Source: Beroe forskalii | Lineage: Eukaryota; Ctenophora; Nuda; Beroida; Beroidae | Length of the DNA: 64,000 nucleotides | NCBI GenBank assembly: GCA_011033025.1 | Contig: WFMF01000342.1 | Span: forward strand, 124,001-188,000 | Direction: 5' to 3' | In this document: positions 23,646-35,500 of the stretch, in pieces | Layout: each line of letters opens with the position of its first letter | Numbering within the stretch: the first letter of the stretch is position 1 | Made by a program: the position numbers and the translations under genes | The notes under the pieces: model-generated | What the model was told of the DNA's origin: nothing | What the model saw: the letters and a program-made list of their open reading frames with translations, nothing else | Databases searched by the model: none

Positions 23646-24624
23646 GGTTAAATCAAACAAACGTTACACATACGGTACCATCTCACAGACAAGAAATTTT
23701 CTCCTAAGGCATACTTATACTCCCAGTTTAATATTATAGTCTGATAAAAACCAGGGATTATTATATGCTGTGTAAAGAGGATGGACATAACTATGTATTT
23801 TAGGTTACAATTTATGGGTTAACCAACCACGAAATATAGGATATTTCAGGATCATAAACAAACAAGATCGTGTAGGAATTAAACAAAATCAGCGCATCCT
23901 AAAACTTATTACTTAAATCTGTGTTGGACAGCAGAAAACACCCGATGAAAAAAAGTTCAATTCTTTTCGCCTCAAAAAATGGATAGTGGAAATCTATAAG
24001 TAGTAATTTTTTGTACATTTTGAGTCTTGTTAACGAAAATAAAGGCATTGAGGCTTGAGCAGAATTCAATGCGGTGTTTTAGCTAAAAAGCACATGAAAA
24101 GGTCATTTGCTACTGAACAACACAGATACAAACACAGGTGACTATGTATCATTTCATTAACCGTGTCCCACCAATAACAAAGTACATTACTCCTGTCACT
24201 GTCACTAGTCAGCCGAACATCACTTGTTTTAAATAGTGATAGAGCTGTTGGCGTGCAAAGATACACAACCACACAGACACACTGCTATTTAATATCATGT
24301 CTGAGTGTACATGTGTCACGCAATGTGTACACATCGACTGATTGAATAAGGAACTGAAAAATACGCGCAATCTACCGTTCGCGCATTTCAACAGAAATTG
24401 TTACTAATTTAGATTGCATGAACAGTAGATTGCGCGCCTTAGAGTTATCGATCCCCTATTGAATCAACCCATGTTACATACTGTGCGACACACACAGACA
24501 CACCTACAGTGAATGTGTGTTTGTGGCACGCCCAGTTTGAGACGGTCAGAGAACGGAGAGGGGCGTTGTCAGACGACACTTGACATCTGACACACACAGA
24601 ATGAAGGAGGAGCTGTGTCGGGTG
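23646..24624. other. Spacer between DNAJC7 stop and PLPP4/5 start
   Basis: This interval must hold the 3' untranslated region of DNAJC7 and the promoter of PLPP4/5, which is on the same strand. No polyadenylation hexamer could be assigned with confidence. No further gene is seen. Confidence 0.5.
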
Positions 24625-26522
24625 TTATCCGAAAGAGAAAGTGAAGCCGTTGTGACTGCTCCCTGCCCGGCCTCCCGTAAAGAACTGGTTGTGTCCACCT
24701 CCTGCTCCTCCAAAGAAGGTCTGGAAGATCTGAGTCGGGTCCACGTCTGAAAAGGAAGGAAGGTCAATGTGTGGTGAATGATTTGACACTGTAAGATGGA
24801 ATGAGAGTGCATTTACATGGTTCCAAAATCCCTTTAATGTTGCTCAAGATTCGTAAAGAAATGGAATATTCATTTTTACATAACTTCGTTGTATTCTTAA
24901 CGGTGTACTTACTGTGCATTCCGCCCATTGGGTCGTCCAAGTCCTCTCCGTTATCGTACCTCATCTTCTTATTGGGGTCCGACAGTACAGCATACGCTTC
25001 ACCCACCTAACAGAAACAGACGGGTTGAGATGTTATATCTTCGAAATATCGCACCAACTGAGCAAACAAAAATAGGTCGTCAATTTTTCAGAAACAGCAC
25101 GAACTTTCCAACCCATGATAAACGCTATTCACCCCTCGACTCAATAAAGGTTACATATATTTACCTCTTTGAACTGCTTCTCTGCCTGGCTCCGCTCCTC
25201 CTCTGTGCCGTGACTGTGTCTGTCTGGGTGGTGTTTCAGGGCAGCCTTCTTGTACGCCTTCTTGATCTCATCCTCGGTGGCACTCCGGCTACAACCCAGA
25301 ATCTTGTAGTAGTCCTTCCTCTTGGACATCTTCAGCTTGTTGTTAGCATCTCGTAGCCTCTGCTTAGACTCCCTGGCAAGTGGAGGTGTGTCAGCAACAA
25401 CAAAGACCCCTTTTCCCGCGACAACACGATAAAGATAGTGCAACAAATAAATTAACGGGATAAACATATAACTTTCCCAGCAGCAAACATCTCCAGAAGA
25501 TGCCCCAACCACGAAATACCTGCTGTGCTCCATGTTGTGAAGTATAAATACCTGCTGTGCTCCATGTTGTGGAGCTTGTCGGCATCTCTCACAGCTTCCT
25601 CGTGCATATCCAGCTCCTGATAGCACACAACCCGCCTAATGTAAGCCTTGATGTAGTGGTCGTCCAGCCCAATAGCAGCATTGCAAGCCTGCAATGGTGG
25701 TCAACAGTTAATGACAAGTTTACCATACCAACATTCGTTATGTCAATGGAAAGCGATTCAAATCAACTTGTTTTAAAGAAATTACAGGAGAAAAGTAACA
25801 GCTGCTCCAGCCGCGCGCTGATTGACCAATGGTTCATATCATATGTTCAGAGGGGGCTTACCCCTCAAATTTCGTCACCAGTTGTTTCACATCTGCTGTA
25901 CTTACAATATCAATCTGTCATACCATAATCCACAATACAATAGTGGGATCCAATGGGTATGATAATAGCGGTATTATACGATAATAAAGTTACCTTGAGG
26001 GCCTCCTCGTAGTTTTTGAGTTTCATGTGCACTGCTGCCAGGTTCCCGTGGAGTTTGGCGTTGGTTAGCTTGTTATTGGGGCATATCAGCAGGGCGGCTT
26101 TGTAGAGTTTTAGGGCTTCTTCATTGTTACCACTGGTGAAGGCAGCGTTACCTTTCTGCTTAGTTCCTTCTAACTCCTTTACATCCTGATGTTATGCACA
26201 TTGTTTGCAAAGTTTGATTGGGCAGTGTTAGAGGTGGTAGCAAGGACTTACGTTACAAGGGCACTGGACAATCAAGTGATACAATCAGATGTAATGGGCA
26301 TCATTTATGTTGTAGGATTTTGTCAGATGTCATATTTAAATTTCCCTGCACATCGTAAGGGTGGCCTACCGATTATCATCATTTTGTATCAATAACTCCA
26401 TGAAACATTGGGGGAAGTATAAATTGTCTATACTGTACCTTGATAGCAACTCTAGCTTTAGAATGGTCCGGATCAACTCTCAGTACTTGGAGGAAGTGTT
26501 GTCTGGCCTTGTCTAGCTGGTC
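24625..26522 (-). CDS. DNAJC7: DNAJC7 exons 6-11: last TPR repeats and J domain
   Basis: Exon 6 (26439-26522) begins [14 protein letters not shown]. Exon 7 (25994-26185) holds [14 protein letters not shown] and YEEALK. Exon 8 (25552-25688) holds [19 protein letters not shown]. Exons 9 and 10 contain the J domain with HPD and [10 protein letters not shown]. Exon 11 ends with a Gly-rich stretch, FTFSFG and TAA. The exon 8 donor is chosen at 25551/25552, because joining CACAGCAG to GGAGTCT gives the conserved spacing. A second identical donor 32 bp downstream in the intron would shift the frame. Confidence 0.95.
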
Positions 26523-29500
26523 CTGAGATGGGACAACGTTAAATAGAGAGGTCAGCTTCCGGAGAATCGAGTATTGATGCTTTTACGCAGATGTGTGTGT
26601 TTGTAGATCCCTCGATTGATAGAGGGCACAATAAAGACGCGCAATTTTGGTGAACTTTCAAAAAATTTACACAAAATTTTGACGCGCGAATACTTTCACT
26701 TGAATTTGTTTTCACAAGCCATAGCTTACAAATATAAAGGCACGGATGAAATTGCTCGAAATTTGACAGATGAAAGATTGAAACATTATGTCTATGAGAA
26801 AATAACCCTCCAACAAACGGAATCTAATCATCCATCGGTCATTTAAAGACCCGTCTCTCTCTCTCTCTCCCTCTCTCTCTTGGTCTAAAATTATTCAGAG
26901 AGTAAGGTCAGGACAGCTCATAATCTTAAAAACAGCGAAATGAGGTCCATGAAAGTACTTTTAAGCACCATGAAAATAAAACTATTTGCTTTTAAGACAC
27001 TAATTATACCAAAGCCAGATTGGATTTGGTCGATGAATAAGCCATAGGAACGACCGTTTCAGTTTGAGTGGCATTGTCGTGGAGGGTACGCATTTTTAAA
27101 TGCCCTCCCTATTAAATGTCCTGTTTGAATGACATTTAACATTTGTGTCAGCATCAGTAGATCCGGCGTACGGCGCAAGAGTTCCAGACACCAAGCTAAC
27201 TCAGTTATTCTGTCATTCTGTCATCTTTAGCGAGGCAACATTCAATAGTTTCCTGGAGGCTGGAACCCCGCAGAACTGTTGAAAACCTGGTTCTTGTTGT
27301 GTAGCGATTGCAAATCTTCAATCTTTAATATGAGTGGATCGACCGAGTTACTTTCTTAGCCGAAGGTGAAGTTTCGTGGCCGAAGCCGAAGTTTGAAAAA
27401 TGCGATTGTCTAATCAATTACCTTATTAATTAATTGATTAATAAAGTTTTTTTCAATTTCTTCTGAGAAAGTTACAGTAAGATTAGACTTCAAAAAATTG
27501 AATGGCAAGAACAGAAACCAACATAACTATAATCCTATAAATGAAACATTATCTCCGAACTACGCTCGGAGATGAACCTACGGGGATACACACTATACAA
27601 TATGATTACAAGTTTGTGTTATAGTTTATTGGAAAATTTATAATTGTTGATTTGATTTCGGAAATTGATTAGAAAATCTGTAAACCTTTTGAATTCTACC
27701 AATAATTTTCCAACCCCAAAAAAAGGAAAAAAATAACATTTTGAAATTTCTAAGAAGCTTCGGTCAAACTTCGGTCGATTCATGATATGAAATTAGTGAT
27801 ATTTCGCTGATCACCTTTGAGGCGCCCGTAACGTTCGACGGTCGATCGATTGGAATTGGTCGATCGATCAATCCATTTGAACAAATGATGTGTTTTACTG
27901 GTCCCTTAAATGACTTGAATCGTGTTTAAATGATCAATATTTAGTTGTTTTCCTACTAGCTCAAACATTTTCTATTCAAAACACATCAGTCGATCAAATG
28001 AAGTTGATCGATCGACCAACTCCAATCGATCGACCGACGAACGTTACGGGCGCCTAACAGTTTAATCACATTGTGATCAGGTATAGTACGATGTTACGGC
28101 TACAGATTATCTTACTGGTTCACATGGGAGGAATATTTTGCTTCGACTCTGAAGATGAAGAATTTGGAGATGCAATGCTACAGTTAGACACAGGATTATG
28201 TGACAAACATGGCATCACCGTTTCAGATCATGCGATCAAATCATTGGAAACTAATAGTTCAATTCTATGCTGGAAGTTTTGTAAGTACATGAAATCGTGC
28301 ACATTATTCTCCTACAAAAACGACACTTCAAATTGCACCTTATACGGCGGATCACCCGATGAGTTCACTAATAACACTGTGGCGGAAGGATCGGTATCAG
28401 CGACCAAAGCCTGCTACAGGAAGGAAGTCGAGCCGAGACAGTGTATCACAGACTCGGACATCAAGGGGAATGTTAGCGTATACCTGGTGATAGCCTCTTC
28501 CACCCGATCCTGTGTTGCTGTGGAGAGGAGCCGACAGAGCAATGCCACTGACTGTGAGAACAACTTGAAGGTGTTGCCGTGTCAAGCTAACCAGGCGTGG
28601 TCCCTAGATGGGGAACCAGACCATTTCCAAGTGAGGCACGAGGAACGGGGACTGTGCCTGATAAGGTACAGGGGAAACCAAGACGAGCCCTGGCTCCACC
28701 TAGGGTTGTGCGAGGGAGAGGAAACATACTTTCAAACACGGTCCGAGGGTACGATGTGTGGAGCTCAGCTCACGTTTAAGCGTGGCATTTTCACAGAAAC
28801 CGTGAAGCTGATACGCAGTCCCGGCGCGGAGGAAATAACAGAAGTCGATATAATACCCAAGTCAGCACTGAGCACAAAGCGACTGTGTAAGAACTTGCGG
28901 GTTGCAAATGGGGCGGTTGTCGAGGAGAAACCTCTGTATCTGCCGGGCCAGCTGATTAGAATACGGTGCAAGAAGGGGTATGGAGTGAAAAGTGAGGGGT
29001 TTCAGGAAGAAATGGAGATCAGGTGCACCAATAACATGCCAAGAATCGTCTGCAACAAGATAGGTAGCGCTGACAAGAGCAAAGATACTTACATACTGAT
29101 CATTTCAACCCTTCTGATTATTATCTTTGGCCTCCTTGTGGCCAATATAATTCAATTTTTTGCAAACCGACATAAAGTTGCCCCAGTAATGAAATAACAC
29201 ACTCCTGAATCAAGATGGCCAGCCCGGAGTGTACTCAACAGGAGACAGCGACAGTAGACGGGACTCAGAGGGACAAGCAGAAGTCTACATCCCCACAGAA
29301 ATGTGTGATGGCTTGTGAGGAAGAGGCAGTTGATACAAAAGAGACTTGTTAATCGAACTCAGGTTGTGAAAGTATTTGTAAAAGAGCATAATTTTTGTTT
29401 TGAAATTTGCTTTGTTATTCTGTACCTTTCACTCATTACCCTTACAGACGAACATAGTGATAGATGTTGTCTTTTAACTATTAATCAGCTCTTAGGGATT

Positions 29501-32500
29501 GTCACATATTACGTAATCAATTTTTGGCCGATTTCAACCCCCCTCCCTCCTCGTAATCAAGTTTACAGTAGTTGTAGTTGTTACAATAACATGTAACGTA
29601 ATACGTTACATGTTATTGTAACAACTACAACTACTGTAAACTTGATTACGAGGGGGGAGGGGGTTGAAATCGGCCAAAAATTGATTACGTAATATGTGAA
29701 CGATCCCTTATAAAGTTTAAAAAACGAAAATTCATGCAGATTCAGTTACATCACTTCACACTTTCAAATGTCTATAATAAAGAACGTTTATAATCCTGCC
29801 AGGCTTGGACGTGACCGGTCAAGACAACATTCATTTTGAGCCCATAATCAGGCGGTGCCGTATCAGTTTTTAATATATATAAGATTTTTTCCCAAAACCA
29901 AAAAGGATTTGGTTGTGATGGTCCGCGGCGGTTTTAAGGCGTTCTTTACTGTAAAACCCATGATATGAGAAAGAACGCGACGGTTAAAACTGCTGCAACG
30001 TCACAATATACAGCATTCACGTAACTTTAATGCATCAAAAAAGTGCCGTTGCGGCAGTTTTAACCGTCGCGTTCTTTCTCATATCATGGGTTTTACAGTA
30101 AAGAACGCCTTAAAACCGCCGCGGACCATCACAACCAAATCCTTTTTGGTTTTGGGAAAAAATATCACCCTTTTTCTGTGCCGAGATATTGAAATTTGGC
30201 GTCAAATCGCGCGTAAAAATTCGCGTTACCTAGCATTACTGATGACGTCACAATTACGTCATAAAATTAGATAAGCTATCTGAGACCCATTCATTAACAC
30301 AATTGGGACTATGACCGACAACATATCCAAAGATGAAGTTCTGGGGTGGTCCTGTTCTCTCTCCACTAGCTTCACAAGTTTTGCCAGTTTTTGGAATTTT
30401 TTTCGTGTCAATGTGTTTCAAACAATCGCATATATCTCAATGATGCCGGGGAGCCCAGAACTTTTAGACCACATTTTTGAAAAGTACATTAAATTTCCTT
30501 TCTACGCTAAGAGGAGCATTTTTTCCTATCTCGAACGCTTCATACCGAAAAATTGCGTTGAAAAACGCCTATTTTTAGGAAAATCGACATTTGAAATTCT
30601 TAGTTTTGTGACGTCATTATGACGTCATTATCATGACGTAAAATAGTTTTTAAGGTCACTAACTGCAAGTTCTATCTTTCTTCTTTCCAACGCTGGGTCG
30701 ATGAGCTCTGTATCTTTTATGGTTCCCGAGATATCGCCGTTTAAATAGAGTACACTTCTTGCACTAAAGCGTCATCTCTCTATATGTATATACCTCTATA
30801 TATCTGTATATATATATTTTTTCCCAAAACCAAAAAGGATTTGGTTGTGATGGTCCGCGGCGGTTTTAAGGCGTTCTTTGCTGTAAAACCCATGATATGA
30901 GAAAGAACGCGACGGTTAAAACTGCTGCAACGTCACAATATACAGCATTCACGTAACATTAATGCATCAAGAAAGTGCCGTTGCGGCAGTTTCAACCGTC
31001 GCGTTCTTTCTCATATCATGGGTTTTACAGCAAAGAACGCCTTAAAACCGCCGCGGACCATCACAACCAAATCCTTTTTGGTTTTGGGAAAAAATATCAC
31101 CCTTTTTCTGTGCCCAGATATTGAAATTTGGCGTCAAATCGCGAGTAAAAATTCGCGTTACCTAGCATTACTGATGACGTCACAATTACGTCATAAAATT
31201 AGATAAGCTATCTGAGACCCATTCATTAACACAATTGGGACTATGATCGACAACATATCCAAAGATGAAGTTCTGGGGTTGTCCCGTTCTCTCTCCACTA
31301 GCTTCACAAGTTTTTCCATTTTTTGGGATTTTTTCGTGTCAAAGTGTTTCAAACAATCGCATATATCTCAAGGATGCTGGGGAGCTTAGAACTTTTCAAC
31401 CACATTTTTAAAAAGTGCAGTAAATTTCCTTTCCACGCTAGGAGGAGCATTTTTTCCTATCTCGAAAGCTTCATACCGAAAAATTGCGTTGAAAAACGCC
31501 CATTTTTGGGAAAATCGACATTTGAAATTCTTAGTTTTGTGACGTCATTATGACGTCATCATCGTGACGTAAAATAGTTTTTAAGGGCATTTGTCGCAAG
31601 TTCTATCCTTCTACTTTCCAACGCTGGGTAGATGAGCTCTGTATCTTTTACCGTTCCCGAGATATGGCCGTTTAAATAGGGTATACTTCTTGCACTAAAA
31701 GCGTCATCTCTCTATATGTATCAGCGTCGTAACCCTTTTTAACAAGAACACCCTCAATTTTGGCGATTTCAAGTAGTTATAACTCAGCCATTTCTGAACG
31801 AATTGATCTCAAATTTTAAACTCCGAGCGCGCGCACAGCGAAGGCGCGGAAACTCAATTTTCGATTGATTTGATCGTCGGGAAGGTTCCGTAAAAAATTT
31901 TGAAATTTGGCGAATCAGCAAAAACATATATATGGGGGCTGGCAAGCGCAGCGATGCGTACGCATCGCGTGTACGATTTCAGTGCGAATAAGTTGTCATA
32001 ACCTGGGCATCTTTTATCCAATCGATCTGAAATTTTGACAGTTGCACCTTTGACCCTCAAACATGCGACGTATAGATTTTGGTGGAAATCCAATAACGGG
32101 AAATTGCCCAAATTTCTTCGTGAAATGAGGGGAAATACATGAGATTTCTCTCGTTAGAATCGCCGTCCAATGCTCGCCCTCGGACCCTTCGGGTCCTCGG
32201 GCTCGCAGCTCGGGCCTTCGGCCCTCGCACTGTTAGGTTCGCCGTCCAATGCTCGCCCTCGGGCCCTTCGGGCCCTCGGGCTCGCAAACCGCCGCGGGGG
32301 GCTTGCCAGCCCCCTGATATGTATATACCTCTATATATGTGTATATATATGGTCGTAACCCTATTTAACAAGAACACCATCGATTTTGGCAATATTCAAG
32401 TTGTAATAACTCGGCCATTTTTAATCCAATCGATCTGAAATTTTGACAGTTGCACCTTTGACCTCTAAATATGCGATGTTCAAATTTTGGTACAATTTCG

Positions 32501-35500
32501 GCAACGGGAACTTACTCAAATTTTAACGTGAAATATGGCCAATCCATGAAAACATATAGTTGGGGGCTGGCAAGCAAAGTTAACAAAACTCACTTCCGAT
32601 GTCCGGAAGCTCGTTTACTGTTAGGATCGCCGTTCAATGCTCGCCCTCGGACCCTTCGGGTCCTCAGGCTCGCTCGGGGCCTTCGGCCCTCGCACTGTTA
32701 GGGTCCGCCGTCCAATGCTCGCCCTCGGACCCTTCGGGTCCTCGGGCTCGCGGCTCGGGCCTTCGGCCCTCGCACTGTTAGGACCGCCGTCCAATGCTCG
32801 CCCTCGGGCCCTTCGGGCCCTCGGGCTCGCAAACCGCCGCGGGGGGCTTGCCAGCCCCCTGATTTGATTGAACCACCTTGGTGATTCGTTTTGAGCCGTG
32901 CCTTAGCAGATAATTTTCTGTGCACACGTCAAGTTGTTATTACCTGATCTCTGTTCTCAAGCGGTCCAGATGATCCCCAGCAGGGGAGAAGGGGGTAGAA
33001 GTGAGAAGTGGTGTGGAGGATGTCGTTGGTGCTATGGAGTGTCTTAATGGGTGGGGAGTGTCTTTGTGGCTGGGGAGTGTCTTTGCGGGTGGGGAGTGTC
33101 TTTGTGATAATGGGAGGGTTTGATCCGTTGAGGATGTCCTCAGCCAGCCATACTGCTACACCTGACCATGTAGCAACTGAAGCTGTAGAGGAGAAGTTGG
33201 TACTGACAGAACTTCTGATCAGTAACAACTGATGGACGTAGTTGGTAGGGGTACCACAACTGTCCAGGATCAACTGTCAACCCAATGGGGCAGGTAATGG
33301 GGTGGAGCACCAAATAAGAGGACGTGGCCCGGCTAAGGTATCTAGCATAAGTCGCACGTCAGGATAAGGGCACGTATGCCGGTATCCTTCCTTACCCCAG
33401 GGCTGAGCTGATGAGGGAGTGGTGGTGACTGGACTGGTAAATGGAGAAAGACAGGTTTGACATGTGTGAGGGACTTTGATGTTGGCTGATGTGATGTACC
33501 CTTGTAGGGTGATGGGAGAAGAAACAGAAGTTCACAGTGGCTCAATGGGCTTGGTGGATGTGAATGTGCCCAGAGCAGAAAACCTTGAGACTGGGTGCTC
33601 GTTCGAGAAGAAATGCCCCATAAGTCCCTGTCCTTAACCAAAGATTCACCGTCGGCCGCCGTTATGGGGAACTTTGGCAGGCTTTCTTTCATGCCCACTG
33701 TGATGGATTCTGTTGTTACTGAGACAACATGCTCCCACAATACTCGAAACATCCGAATATCACCAGCCCGGCAATGCAACCCAGGGACCCAGGGCCCAAC
33801 CGGGACCGCAGCCAAAACGCCACCGACCCGAAACCCAGTTACACCAAGTGCGCCTCAACACCCCATGCACCGGGAGTCTCAAGCCAGAAGGCGCCAAGCC
33901 AACGCCCCAGCCACGCCCAAGGCCCCAGGCCACCAAGCCAAGCCAGCACACCCCGATGCACCAAACAATGCAGGCACATGTGTGTCCCAAGTCAACACAA
34001 GGATCAGCATGTGATTGATGGTCTCTTGTTGGCTTTGCCCATGATGGTTAGGCTCAAAAAGGTTGGATGCAGGTTGGATGGTCGTAGGATGGTTGGACAC
34101 AAGTTGGTTTGACACTAGTTGGTGAACTCGATCTGGTATGACACGAATTAGTTGGACTCTTTCTGGTCTGACATATTATGAGATGCCTCCTGGTACAATC
34201 TTGCTGGATTAGCCCACTGGTAGTTTTCTCTGTTAATCCAGATGAAGTGGCTGCATCGAATTGCTATCTGTGACAGTTCTTTCCTGATCTTAATCTGGTT
34301 TCCTTCGGTGATTCCAAGCATCTTGAATGTTGTCAGAGATGGTTTTGAAACAAAACCTCTGGCACCCACTTCAATTGTTTGACATTTTGCATTGTAACCA
34401 TTTGATTTTGCCTCCTCTATGAGACTCATGTATTTTGTTTTCTTCTTCATCCTCCAGTAAGATACATTTTCTTCTGCAGGTGATGTGAGTTCGATGAAGA
34501 GCACTTCCTTTTTCTCTGTACTGTAAATACAGATGTCAGGCCGCAATGATGTGATGACAATTTCAGGTGCTATGCTGTATTGTGCTTGTCGAGTATCCAT
34601 GAGTATTTTCCAGTTTCAAATGATCGAGTATCCATGAGTATTTTCCAGTTTCGAATGATCGATCGCTGACTAGACTGAACAAGGCAGCGCGCGCGCGGGG
34701 TGAATGCTCGTGCAACTGATGATTAAATGGTGTGCTTTTTACTGGCAAAATGCAGAAGTAATGCGAACTACGCCATTGTTATCATTTTCAAATGCGCGCT
34801 TTTTGCGCGCAGTATTTGTTTACACCTTTTTCTAACGGTCACATGATCGACTCCACCTTGTCGTGATCCAGTCAATCGTCAATGACAAACTGATGACGAT
34901 AAGGCATGACTTAGACGAACGATTATCAATGTTATTGCTACGGTATTTGACCGGATTTATCAGTGAAGAGTCTGCTTGAGCCGCGTGCTAACACTGTCAA
35001 TGTGATGAATTACAAACGCAAGGGCAATTGTCATCACTTATTAAAACAAGGTTACCTGGTAAAATAGGCACAAGCCCTTGACATACAGAGCACCAGCATC
35101 GAGACTGTTTACTCGTAACATTTCACTGAAATTGCAAGAGATATGTGACGAACGTGTCAATTGACGTAAAATTTGTCGTGACTGTAGTTGTAAGAAATAA
35201 CTCATTTCGTTTGGAAGCTTTCATGAGATGAATTATATCACCAAAAATCTTATCCAAAGACATCATCAAACTAACTTGGATGATTCTTGAGCCTCGTTGT
35301 ATCGGCCCAGTAAAGCCAGACATTCAGCCCTTCTTGACTTGTAGTGGGTACATGCTGGGGCCATCTCTAGTGCTCTGTCTAGCACGTAGACGACCTGAAG
35401 AAACGGGTTATTCTCAACTCTAGAATGTTTTCATGGTTTACATATAATCTAAGTGAAGTCGCTGAGACTTTTCTACATCGATTTAGATTGATGATCTCGG

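Larger units (their letters stand above)
26523..35055. other. DNAJC7 intron 5, a repeat-rich host intron
   Basis: This 8.5-kb intron holds, from left to right, a CT microsatellite, a 234-bp MITE, the intronless + gene at 28091-29197, a palindromic MITE, two hairpin-headed tandem repeat units, two GC-rich inverted-repeat elements, a 20-bp minisatellite and a retroelement endonuclease remnant. No missing DNAJC7 exon remains, since exon 5 was found at 35056-35125. Confidence 0.85.

Noticed and set aside
23415-23739. Repetitive peptide frames (YPMYIQCISNV type)
   Set aside because: Simple translation of the 11-bp array in three frames.
32057-32925. Several 60-110 codon frames on both strands
   Set aside because: They are products of the GC-rich palindromic repeats, with the same words in all frames.
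33013-33273. Possible DNAJC7 exon on the minus strand ([12 protein letters not shown])
   Set aside because: Splice phases do not join, and the real exon 5 was found at 35056-35125 with perfect phase.
33595-34115. Overlapping proline-rich and other frames on both strands
   Set aside because: They occur in GC-rich decayed retroelement sequence, overlap in several frames and show no domain.
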